Origin: Paenibacillus ginsengarvi
Lineage (GTDB): Bacteria; Bacillota; Bacilli; Paenibacillales; NBRC-103111
Length of the DNA stretch: 64,000 nt
NCBI RefSeq assembly: GCF_003626695.1
Contig: NZ_RBAH01000032.1
Coordinates: 28,311 to 92,310, forward strand
Reading direction: 5' to 3'
In this document: positions 25,721 through 33,697 of the stretch, in pieces
Position numbering within the stretch: the stretch's first letter is position 1
Layout: the number at the start of each line of letters is the position of its first letter
Position numbers and translations under genes: made by a program
Notes under the pieces: model-generated
The model's input: the letters and a program-made list of their open reading frames with translations, nothing else
Told to the model about the DNA's origin: nothing
Database searches by the model: none

Positions 25721-26620
25721 ATGTCAATCGCATTTTCGAAATTTCGCGGCGTTTACGCGCTGCTGATGACCCCGTTCAAAATGAGTAAAGAGATCGATTG
25801 GGATAGCTACGACCGGTACGTCGACTGGCAGCTGTCGAAAAGCCCGAACGGCTTGTTCGCCGTATGCGGCAGCAGCGAAATGGAGCTGCTTACGCTGGAG
25901 GAGCGGCTGGCGCTCGCCGGGCGTGCCGCCGCAAGAGCGGGCGGCACCCCGGTGCTGGCGACGGCGAACGTAGATAGCGATCCGTCGAAGCACAAGGAAG
26001 AATTGCAGCGGATGGCCGAGACGGGCGTATCCGGTCTCGTGCTTATTCCGCCGGGCGCCATGGGCCAAGATCAGAACAAGCTGGCGGAATATATCGCAGG
26101 GCTTGCGGAGCTGTCGCCGCTGCCCGTATTCCTCTACGAATGCCCGCTCGCCTCGCCGCGCCATATCGATCCCGACGTGTATGGGACGCTGGCGGCGAAA
26201 AACGGGATAGCCGGCATCAAAGATACGACCTGCACGCCGGAAGGGATACAGGCGAAAATTGTAAGCGCTCCCGAAAGTCTTGTATTCCAGGCGAATATGT
26301 CGTTTTTGCGGGAGTCGGTTCGTGCGGGGGCGCAGGGGATTATGGCGACTACCGGTTCGGCGGCGGTTGATGTGCTGGCGGCGTATTGGCGCTCGGAGCA
26401 GGATGGCGATGAGGCGGCCGCGGAGGCGTGGCACGAGATGCTCGTCTTTTTGGATGGCGTGCTCGGCAAAGGCTATCCGGCAACCGCCAAACATTTGGCC
26501 TCGCTTCGCGGAGCCGCGATGGAAACCGTCACGCGCAAAAGCAAGGGCATGAACGAATCGGCGGCAAAAGGCGTAGCCGTCTGGCTTCGGGCGGCCGAGC
26601 GGATGCTGAGCCGCGGCTGA
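25721..26620 (+). CDS. DapA-like aldolase (dihydrodipicolinate synthase/N-acetylneuraminate lyase family)
   Basis: This 299-residue TIM-barrel class I aldolase retains the Schiff-base lysine in GIAGIKDTT (about residue 164) and the proton-relay tyrosine in VFLYECPL (about residue 136). The N-terminus has GVYALLMTPFK and GLFAVCGSSEMELLT. A GTG at 25712 is also in frame; ATG at 25721 has GGGAG 8 nt upstream and is preferred. In an operon with a mannosidase and a sugar kinase it is more likely a 2-keto-3-deoxy-sugar-acid or sialate-type aldolase than a lysine-pathway enzyme. Confidence 0.82.
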   Translation: MSIAFSKFRGVYALLMTPFKMSKEIDWDSYDRYVDWQLSKSPNGLFAVCGSSEMELLTLEERLALAGRAAARAGGTPVLATANVDSDPSKHKEELQRMAETGVSGLVLIPPGAMGQDQNKLAEYIAGLAELSPLPVFLYECPLASPRHIDPDVYGTLAAKNGIAGIKDTTCTPEGIQAKIVSAPESLVFQANMSFLRESVRAGAQGIMATTGSAAVDVLAAYWRSEQDGDEAAAEAWHEMLVFLDGVLGKGYPATAKHLASLRGAAMETVTRKSKGMNESAAKGVAVWLRAAERMLSRG

Positions 26621-26668
26621 GGCGAAAAATTTACAATCGTTTAACATGCAACTTTGTTCTTGTTGATC

Positions 26669-26674
26669 TATAAT
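26669..26674 (+). promoter_or_regulatory. Possible -10 box for the 28-kb cluster
   Basis: A perfect TATAAT lies 98 bp before the first gene of the long cluster, in a locally A/T-rich stretch. No good -35 was found at 17 bp, so an activator-dependent promoter is possible. Confidence 0.4.
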
Positions 26675-26771
26675 TTTAATCATTAAGAAAATTGGTTTTA
26701 CACCGCTTCTGAAGTTCGGGTTTTCGGCGGTGGCCGAAGACTTTTACCGGTCTGCCTAGGGGGAATGTTTT

Positions 26772-29750
26772 TTGCTTAACGTATTGCGCAAATATACGGT
26801 TTCCATCATAGTCACCGTCCTTTTGCTGGCGGGGTTCCTGTGGTGGTATCAGTCTCGGGGGTTCAGCGACACGGCGATGGCCGAGGTTCCCGAGTACGGC
26901 GATGTAGACGAAAGCTCCATACTGGCCGGCAGCGGGGCGGGCTCGAAGCTGGAGCCCTCCTATACGGCTTATATGGGGCAAACGGGAAAAAGCGGTGCGG
27001 CGGATGCGTCGGGCGCGCGTTTTGTCATCCGCGGTGCGGATTACAAGGCAATCAGCCCGACCGGCGCGGCCAAAAGGAGCGATCCCGAAGGACGCATGGG
27101 CGATGTAGTAGCACTGACGGACGAAGGCGGCTGGGTCGAGTACGAGGTGCAGATCGCCGCAGCCGGCTATTATCAGCTGGGGACGACCTATTACGCGCTC
27201 GAGGGCAAAGGGTCCTCGATCCAGAGAAGCGTGTTGATCGACGGGAGTTTTCCGTTCTCCCAAACGAAGCGGCTCGTGTTCCCGAGAATGTGGAAGGAAG
27301 CGGGGGAGCCCTGGTTTGACCGGATGGGCAACGAGTTCAATCCGAAGCAGGCGGAAGTATTCGGTTGGCAATACCGCGATTTCCGGGACCCGGAGGCGCG
27401 TATTGCGGAGCCGTTCCGGTATTATTTGACGAAGGGCGTCCATACGGTGCGCATCGGCTACATTCGCGAGCCGGCCGCGATCGGCGAATTGCGGGTGTTC
27501 TCGCCTGCCGTGCTGCCGACCTATGCGGACGTTTCTGCGATGTATAAGCAGAAAGGGTACAAAGAGGCGTCCGATACGCTGATCAAGGTACAGGCGGAGT
27601 CCGCGGCCTTGAAATCCGACCCGACGCTGCGGCGGACGGACGACCGCGAGCCGGCCAGCGAGCCGTTCGACAAAAGCGTCATCCGGCTCAATACGATCGG
27701 AGGCGGCTCGTGGCGCGACGGCAGCCAGTGGCTGGAGTGGGAAGTGGAAGCGCCAGAATCGGCGCTGTATAACCTCGGCTCCCGTTTTGCCGCCAAATGG
27801 CTGAACCAGGTGCCGGTGCAGCGGACGTTATATGTCGATGGGGCCATCCCGTTCCGCGAGATGAACAGTGTCAATTTTCCGTATGCGAGCTCGTGGCAGG
27901 TGGGCGGCTTCGGCAATACGGACACCCCTTACTTGTTTTACCTCGAGAAAGGCAAGCACCGCATTCGGCTGGAAGTGCAGGTCGGCCAGCTCGGACCGGT
28001 GTTCGAGATCATGCAGGACGTATCGACCAAGATGTCCTACTTGAACCGGGAAGTCATTATGATTACGGGGACGAACCCCGACCCGAACCGCGAGTGGGAG
28101 CTGGAGAAAAGCATTCCGAACCTGGTGCCCAGACTGCATCTGATGGCGCGGGATCTGGACCGTGCAGTCCAAACGATGTATGAACTCGGCGTCAAGAAGG
28201 GCAGCACGGAGCTGGCTTCCATCCTGATGGCGCGCGATCTGATGATTGATCTGGCGGCGAAGACGGATACGATTCCGAAGCGGATCGACAGCTTCTCCAC
28301 GACGCAGACGTCACTCAGCTCCTGGATTACGTCGATGAACAAGCAGAAGCTGCAGCTCGACTATCTGATCGTCAAATCGCCGGACCGCAAGTGGCCGGCT
28401 GCAAACGCAGGGCCGCTGACGACGTTTGGGCTCGGCGTATACGACTTCTTCACTTCATTTACGAAAGATTACCGCAGTATCGGTTCGACGCGCGAGGACG
28501 ACGGCAATACGCTCAAAGTATGGGTCGCCCGCGGACGGGACTGGGTCCAGTTGATCAAGCAAATGGCCGACGACGATTTTACGGCGAAAACGGGCATCAA
28601 CGTCGAAGTGAACATCATTCCGACCGGCTCGATGAATCTGTTCATGCTGGCGATGACTTCGGGCAAGGCGCCCGACGTGGCGCTGGGTGTCGATGCGAGC
28701 ATTCCGATCGATTTCGCGCTGCGCGGCGGACTCGTCGACCTTGGCCAATTCTCGGACTATAACAGCATCGCTTCGAGATACCGGCCCGGCGCTCTTACTC
28801 CTTACCGGTTCCAGAGCGGCAACTATGCGCTGCCGGAAAACCAGAACTTTTACATGATGTTTTACCGCAAGGATATTATGGAAGAGCTCGGCATCAAGAA
28901 GATTCCGGAAACGTGGCAGGAAGTGATGGACATCATTCCAAAGCTTCAGCAGAACGGCATGGACTTCTACTATCCGCACGACACCGCGGGCGCGGCAGCC
29001 CAATTTGCGCCGTTCCTGTTCCAGCTCGGCGGGGACTTCTACAGCGGAGGCGGCAAAAATTCGGCGCTCGATACGCCGCAAGCGCTGTCGGCGATGAAGA
29101 TGTGGAGCGGGTTTTACACGAATTACAAAATCAGCAAGGAAGCGAGCTTCTACAATCGCTTCCGTACGGGCGAAATGCCGATCGGCGTCGCCGATTACCA
29201 GACGTACATGCAGCTTTCGACAGCGGCTCCCGAGCTGACCGGCTGGTGGGAAATGCGGCCGATTCCGGGCATTCGCCGGGCGGACGGCGTGATCGACCGC
29301 TCGATGGGCGGCGCTTCGCAAACCGGCGTCATCTTCAGCACGACGAAGAAGGAACAGGACTCGTGGGAGTTTCTGAAGTGGTGGACGAGTGCGCCGGTGC
29401 AGGAGCGGTTCGGCAGCGAGCTGGAGGCGATTATGGGCACCGAGGCGCGCTGGAATACGGCGAACGTGGAGGCGCTGCAAAACTTGCCGTGGCCGCAGGC
29501 CGACATTAACGCGATCCTGCAGCAGTGGGATTGGTTCAAGGAACGGGAAATCGTTCCCGGCGACTATTACACGACCCGTTATATTAACAACATCTGGAAC
29601 GAAATCGTGCTGAACGGGAAAAACACCCGCGAGGCGCTGGAGGACGGCGTGAAAGAAATCAACAAGGAAATTCGCAAAAAACGGAAGGAGTTCCGGCTGG
29701 ACGAAGAGCAGACTTCGGCAGCGGCGGACGGGGGAGGTGGCAGCCGATGA
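26772..29750 (+). CDS. Membrane-anchored chimeric solute-binding protein with N-terminal beta-sandwich regions
   Basis: This is a 992-residue protein; ordinary family 1 binding proteins have about 430-450. It has an N-terminal membrane helix (VSIIVTVLLLAGFLWWY) and no lipobox, so it is anchored by a helix rather than lipid. Two similar beta-rich CBM-like segments follow (about 60-250 and 260-425, each ending with a YYLTKGVHTVRIGYI or FYLEKGKHRIRLEVQ pattern), then a helical linker (about 430-570). The binding-protein domain covers about 575-970 (TLKVWVARGRDWVQLIKQM; GKAPDVALGVDASIPIDFA). The TTG start has AGGGGGAA upstream. It overlaps the permease gene by four bases. I infer that the extra domains hold polymeric substrate near the importer. 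Confidence 0.85.
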   Translation: MLNVLRKYTVSIIVTVLLLAGFLWWYQSRGFSDTAMAEVPEYGDVDESSILAGSGAGSKLEPSYTAYMGQTGKSGAADASGARFVIRGADYKAISPTGAAKRSDPEGRMGDVVALTDEGGWVEYEVQIAAAGYYQLGTTYYALEGKGSSIQRSVLIDGSFPFSQTKRLVFPRMWKEAGEPWFDRMGNEFNPKQAEVFGWQYRDFRDPEARIAEPFRYYLTKGVHTVRIGYIREPAAIGELRVFSPAVLPTYADVSAMYKQKGYKEASDTLIKVQAESAALKSDPTLRRTDDREPASEPFDKSVIRLNTIGGGSWRDGSQWLEWEVEAPESALYNLGSRFAAKWLNQVPVQRTLYVDGAIPFREMNSVNFPYASSWQVGGFGNTDTPYLFYLEKGKHRIRLEVQVGQLGPVFEIMQDVSTKMSYLNREVIMITGTNPDPNREWELEKSIPNLVPRLHLMARDLDRAVQTMYELGVKKGSTELASILMARDLMIDLAAKTDTIPKRIDSFSTTQTSLSSWITSMNKQKLQLDYLIVKSPDRKWPAANAGPLTTFGLGVYDFFTSFTKDYRSIGSTREDDGNTLKVWVARGRDWVQLIKQMADDDFTAKTGINVEVNIIPTGSMNLFMLAMTSGKAPDVALGVDASIPIDFALRGGLVDLGQFSDYNSIASRYRPGALTPYRFQSGNYALPENQNFYMMFYRKDIMEELGIKKIPETWQEVMDIIPKLQQNGMDFYYPHDTAGAAAQFAPFLFQLGGDFYSGGGKNSALDTPQALSAMKMWSGFYTNYKISKEASFYNRFRTGEMPIGVADYQTYMQLSTAAPELTGWWEMRPIPGIRRADGVIDRSMGGASQTGVIFSTTKKEQDSWEFLKWWTSAPVQERFGSELEAIMGTEARWNTANVEALQNLPWPQADINAILQQWDWFKEREIVPGDYYTTRYINNIWNEIVLNGKNTREALEDGVKEINKEIRKKRKEFRLDEEQTSAAADGGGGSR

Positions 29751-30697
29751 GCGAAACGGCCGTAAGCGCGAAAACGAAGCAAAAAACAAAGGCGGATAAG
29801 CAGCCCGGTTTGTGGGCCCGTCTGCTGCGGCACCGCACCTCGATCCTGTTTCTCGCGCCGTTCTTCCTGCTGTTCCTGATCTTTACGGTCATCCCGGTGT
29901 TTACCGCAGCCGGGATGAGCCTCACGTACTACAACATACTCGAGCCGGCCCGCTGGGTCGGATTGGAAAATTTCAAGCAGCTGTTTCTGGACGACGACAT
30001 TTTCCTGAAAGCGATCGGCAATACGCTGACGTTCGCCGTCTTCACCGGCCCGCTCGGTTACTGTATGTCGTTCATACTGGCGTGGCTGATCAGCAACATT
30101 CCGCAAAAGTACCGCTTTTTCTTTACGCTTTGCTTTTACACGCCGGCCATTACGAGCTCAGTTGCGATGTCGGTCGTCTGGCTGTATTTGTTCTCCGGCG
30201 ACCGCTATGGTCTCATCAACCACTGGCTGATGAAGATCGGCGTGTTCGACGAGCCGTGGCTGTGGCTGCAGGACGTCAGCACGATTATGCCGGTCATTAT
30301 TATCGTCGCCCTGTGGACCAGCATGGGGACCGGCTTTCTCGCCTTCCTGGCGGGGCTGACCAACGTGTCGCCGGAGCTGTACGAAGCGGGCGTCATCGAC
30401 GGCGTCCGGTACCGCTGGCAGGAGCTGTGGTACATTACGCTGCCCTCGGTCAAGCCGCAGCTGCTGTTCGGCGCAGTGCTTACGATCGTGTCGTCGCTGC
30501 AGGTGTACGACATCAGCATGACGCTGGCCGGGTTTCCGAGCACGCTGTACGCCGGTCACACGATTATGACTCATCTATACGACTACGCCTTCGTCCGTTT
30601 CGAGATGGGATACGCCGCGGCGATCGCCGTCGTGCTGTTCCTGCTTATGGTCGGGCTGAACCGGCTGATCTTCAACATACTCGGAGAAAGGGATTGA
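29747..30697 (+). CDS. Sugar ABC importer permease, MalF/UgpA type (importer 1)
   Basis: This 316-residue membrane subunit has a cytoplasmic N-terminus rich in Lys and six helices (ILFLAPFFLLFLIFTVIPVF first). The EAA loop is ELYEAGVIDGVRYRWQELWYITLP. It overlaps the chimeric binding protein by ATGA, so the two should form one importer. The ATPase is not encoded nearby. Confidence 0.88.
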   Translation: MSETAVSAKTKQKTKADKQPGLWARLLRHRTSILFLAPFFLLFLIFTVIPVFTAAGMSLTYYNILEPARWVGLENFKQLFLDDDIFLKAIGNTLTFAVFTGPLGYCMSFILAWLISNIPQKYRFFFTLCFYTPAITSSVAMSVVWLYLFSGDRYGLINHWLMKIGVFDEPWLWLQDVSTIMPVIIIVALWTSMGTGFLAFLAGLTNVSPELYEAGVIDGVRYRWQELWYITLPSVKPQLLFGAVLTIVSSLQVYDISMTLAGFPSTLYAGHTIMTHLYDYAFVRFEMGYAAAIAVVLFLLMVGLNRLIFNILGERD

Positions 30698-30701
30698 GGC
30701 A

Positions 30702-31577
30702 GTGGTTAGTCGATCTTCGCTCATAAATGGGGGCCGGTTCGATTGGAGCGGGATGGTCCTGTACACGTTGCTGACCTTCTTCGGTCTGCTCATGCTCGCT
30801 CCGCTCGTCTATTTGGCGGTGACGGCATTTAAGCCGGTTTCGGAGTTGTTTCTGTTCCCGCCGAGATTTTTCGTTATCAACCCGACGCTGCAAAATTTCA
30901 AGGAGCTGCTGTTCGCGGCGACGAGCTCGGTCGTTCCGTTCTCCCGTTATATTTTCAACAGTATCGTCGTTTCGTTTCTCGTCGTCACTATCGGGATCGT
31001 CATCAGCACGATGGCGGCTTACCCGCTCAGCAAACATAAGGAGCTGCCGTTCCGTAGAGGGCTGTTCAGCCTGATCGTGCTCGCGCTTATGTTTGCGCCG
31101 CAAGTGACGCAAATTCCGCAATATATCGTCATGTCGAAGCTGGGGCTCATGGACACGTATTTCGCTCTCGTGCTGCCGATGCTCGCTTCGCCGATGGGCC
31201 TGTTCCTGATGAAGCAGTTTCTCGACCAGATCCCGGACGCGCTGCTGGAGGCGGCGCGGATGGACGGTGCGAGCGAATGGCGCACGTATGTGTCTATCGT
31301 CGTTCCGCTGCTGCAGCCGGCGATCGCCACGCTGATGCTGCTTAATTTTATCGCCGCGTGGAACGATCCTTGGGCTTCGACCGTGTATACGACGACCGAC
31401 CAGATGAAAACATTGCCGTTCGCGATCAGCACGATCAGCGGCGGTTACGGCGTCGTCGCCCGTACGGGCGCTCTGGCTGCGGCCAGCTTCCTGATGATCG
31501 TGCCGACACTCGTCATGTTCATCATCACGCAGCGCCGGGTGCTCGAGACGATGGCCCATTCGGGAATCAAGGCTTAG
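30702..31577 (+). CDS. Sugar ABC importer permease, MalG type (importer 1)
   Basis: This 291-residue protein has six membrane helices and an EAA loop LLEAARMDGASEWRTYVSIVVPLL. It partners the permease encoded 5 bp upstream. The start is GTG at 30702, preceded by GAAAGGGATTGAGG. The C-terminal HSGIKA ending is typical of the family. Confidence 0.88.
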   Translation: MVSRSSLINGGRFDWSGMVLYTLLTFFGLLMLAPLVYLAVTAFKPVSELFLFPPRFFVINPTLQNFKELLFAATSSVVPFSRYIFNSIVVSFLVVTIGIVISTMAAYPLSKHKELPFRRGLFSLIVLALMFAPQVTQIPQYIVMSKLGLMDTYFALVLPMLASPMGLFLMKQFLDQIPDALLEAARMDGASEWRTYVSIVVPLLQPAIATLMLLNFIAAWNDPWASTVYTTTDQMKTLPFAISTISGGYGVVARTGALAAASFLMIVPTLVMFIITQRRVLETMAHSGIKA

Positions 31578-31588
31578 GGGGAGTCCAC

Positions 31589-33073
31589 TTGAGAGTTTAC
31601 AAACGCCTCGCGCTGGCGCTCGCCGCCGTGCTGGCGACACTTGGCATCGGATCGCCGGCCGCGCTGGCGGCTACGCCTTACCAGGGGTATACGTACAATC
31701 ACAAATTCGAACCGGTCTCCTCGCTGAACGGTTATGTGTATACGGATTCGATCGACGGCTTCGACAACGAGGGCGGCCCTTTGAACAAGCCGCAGGACTT
31801 GTATATTGCGGGCGACGATACGCTGTATATCGCCGATACGGGCAACAACCGGATCGTGCATCTGGACGCGAACAAACGGCTGCTTGGCACGTACGGCGCC
31901 GCCGAAGGCAGCGGGAAGCTGAACGGGCCGAAAGGGGTCTTCGCCACGCCGGACGGCGATGTATACGTAGCCGATACGAAAAACAGCCGGATCGCCGTAT
32001 TCGACAAAAGCGGGAAGTTTACGAAGGAATTTCGCGCTCCGGAAAGCCCGCTGCTCGGCAAAGACTTTCTGTATTTGCCGAGCAAGCTGATCGTCGACAA
32101 ACGCGGCTACTTGTTCATCGTCTGCGACGGTTTGTACCAGGGGCTGCTCCAGCTCGATCCGGACGGTTTGTTCGCCGGCTTTTTCGGAGCCAATCACGTG
32201 CCGTTCAGCATGACCCGCGTTTTAACCAACCTGATCGCAACGAAGGAGCAGAAGGCACAGATCGCGGGCGAGAAACCGCCGGAGTTTTCTAATCTCTATC
32301 AAGATCAGGAAGGATTTATTTACACTACCACGCTTGGTATCGAAACGCTGCAGATCAAACGGCTCAGCGCCGTTGGCGTCGATACGCTGAACGAGCAGGA
32401 ATCCGCGCTCGGCCGCTACGGCGACTATCGGATGAGAGTGATGGGCGAGAAGCGCAAAGTCAATTCGTTCGTCGATGTGACGGTAAGCGCCCAAGGGTTC
32501 ATTACGGCGCTTGATCTCATTACGGGCCGGGCGTTTCAATACGACAGCCTGGGCAATCTGCTGTTCCAGTTCGGCGGAATCGGCGTGCAGAACGGCCTGT
32601 TCATCACCCCTTCGAGCATCGCCCAAACGTCGGACGGCACGATCTACGTCGCCGACGAATCGCGAAACCGGATCGACCGGTTCCGGATTACCGCCTTCGG
32701 GGAACTGGTGCACAAGGCATCCGTCCTGTACTCCGACGGCCGGTACGAGGAGGCGCAGCAGCCGTGGGCGGAAGTGGCGAAGCTGAACAGCAATTACAAT
32801 CTGGCCTACGTCGCCATCGGCAAGTCGCTCTACAAGCAGGAGAAATACAAGGAAGCGCTCGTCTACTTCAAACAGGCAAGAGCGTACAACGAATATTCGA
32901 ACGCTTTTTTGGAGCAGCGCAAGCTGTTTCTGCGGGAGCATTTCGCCGAGGCGGTCGCGATTATTATCGCGGCGGCGGTGCTGCTTAGATTGCTGCTCGG
33001 ATGGAGGCGCAGAAGGCGCAAGCGGGCGACCTTGGTTTCGGCTGCGGCAACGGGAAGAGGAGGTGCCTCATGA
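31589..33073 (+). CDS. Exported NHL-repeat/TPR protein with C-terminal membrane anchor
   Basis: The 494-residue protein has a signal peptide (LALALAAVLATLGIGSPAALA), then NHL-type beta-propeller repeats (GPLNKPQDLYIAGDDTLYI, ADTGNNRIV, GPKGVFATPDGDVYVADTKN, TPSSIAQTSDGTIYVADESRNRID). A TPR-like pair follows (YEEAQQPWAEVAKLNSNYNL; YKQEKYKEALVYFKQA), then a C-terminal helix before an Arg/Lys-rich tail. The open frame extends upstream into the permease gene. TTG at 31589 with GGGGGAG in front gives the signal peptide and is used. It overlaps the YIP1 gene by ATGA. Such propellers often bind polymers; the role here is unknown. Confidence 0.82.
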   Translation: MRVYKRLALALAAVLATLGIGSPAALAATPYQGYTYNHKFEPVSSLNGYVYTDSIDGFDNEGGPLNKPQDLYIAGDDTLYIADTGNNRIVHLDANKRLLGTYGAAEGSGKLNGPKGVFATPDGDVYVADTKNSRIAVFDKSGKFTKEFRAPESPLLGKDFLYLPSKLIVDKRGYLFIVCDGLYQGLLQLDPDGLFAGFFGANHVPFSMTRVLTNLIATKEQKAQIAGEKPPEFSNLYQDQEGFIYTTTLGIETLQIKRLSAVGVDTLNEQESALGRYGDYRMRVMGEKRKVNSFVDVTVSAQGFITALDLITGRAFQYDSLGNLLFQFGGIGVQNGLFITPSSIAQTSDGTIYVADESRNRIDRFRITAFGELVHKASVLYSDGRYEEAQQPWAEVAKLNSNYNLAYVAIGKSLYKQEKYKEALVYFKQARAYNEYSNAFLEQRKLFLREHFAEAVAIIIAAAVLLRLLLGWRRRRRKRATLVSAAATGRGGAS

Positions 33074-33684
33074 GCACGTGGAAAATGGCGGGCCAGGTGC
33101 TGGCGCATCCGATCGATTTTTTTTACGACCTGCAAGAGCCGGGCAAAGCCCGGTACCGCGATGCGGCGGTACTGATCGCGCTGGCGATGGCGGTGCGCAT
33201 CCTGTCGCTCTCGCTCTCCGGTTTCCTGTTCCAGCGCCGGGAGGCGTTCGAGATTTCGTTCGTCACCGAAGCCGTGTCGATCCTCATCTTGTGGCTGACC
33301 TGGTCGATCGCCAACTGGGGAATCAGCACGATCCAGGAGGGCGAGGGCAAGTTCAAGGAAATTTTGGTCGGCAGCGCTTTTGCGCTTACCCCGTACATCC
33401 TGCTCACGCTCCCGATCTCGCTGCTGTCGAACGCGATGTCGATGAAGGAATGGGCCGTGTACTTGTTTATGACGTCGTTCGTTTTCCTATGGGTGGCGTA
33501 TCTGCTTATTATGAAAGTGAAAATTTTGCACGACTTCAATTTATACAAATTGCTGTTCATCTTGGCTCTGACGATTATCGGCATGCTCATTATATGGTTC
33601 GTTATCATTTTGTTTTACGGACTCGTCAATCAGGCGATCAATTTCGTCGTCGGTCTGATTACGGAAATCCGCTTCCGCTTGTAG
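33070..33684 (+). CDS. YIP1-family membrane protein
   Basis: This 204-residue protein has five hydrophobic segments, and the N-terminal WKMAGQVLAHPIDFFYDLQEP motif is typical of bacterial YIP1-domain proteins. No enzymatic residue is evident. It starts at ATG 33070 inside the stop of the NHL gene, with GAGGAGGTG upstream. Its fixed place between the NHL and DUF5696 genes suggests that the three work as one envelope module with importer 1 or 2. Confidence 0.8.
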   Translation: MSTWKMAGQVLAHPIDFFYDLQEPGKARYRDAAVLIALAMAVRILSLSLSGFLFQRREAFEISFVTEAVSILILWLTWSIANWGISTIQEGEGKFKEILVGSAFALTPYILLTLPISLLSNAMSMKEWAVYLFMTSFVFLWVAYLLIMKVKILHDFNLYKLLFILALTIIGMLIIWFVIILFYGLVNQAINFVVGLITEIRFRL

Positions 33685-33697
33685 AAGGAGGGAACGC

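Noticed and set aside
28455..29789. 444-codon minus-strand frame
   Set aside because: It is antisense to the binding-protein domain of the 992-residue gene and lacks a ribosome binding site or domain pattern.
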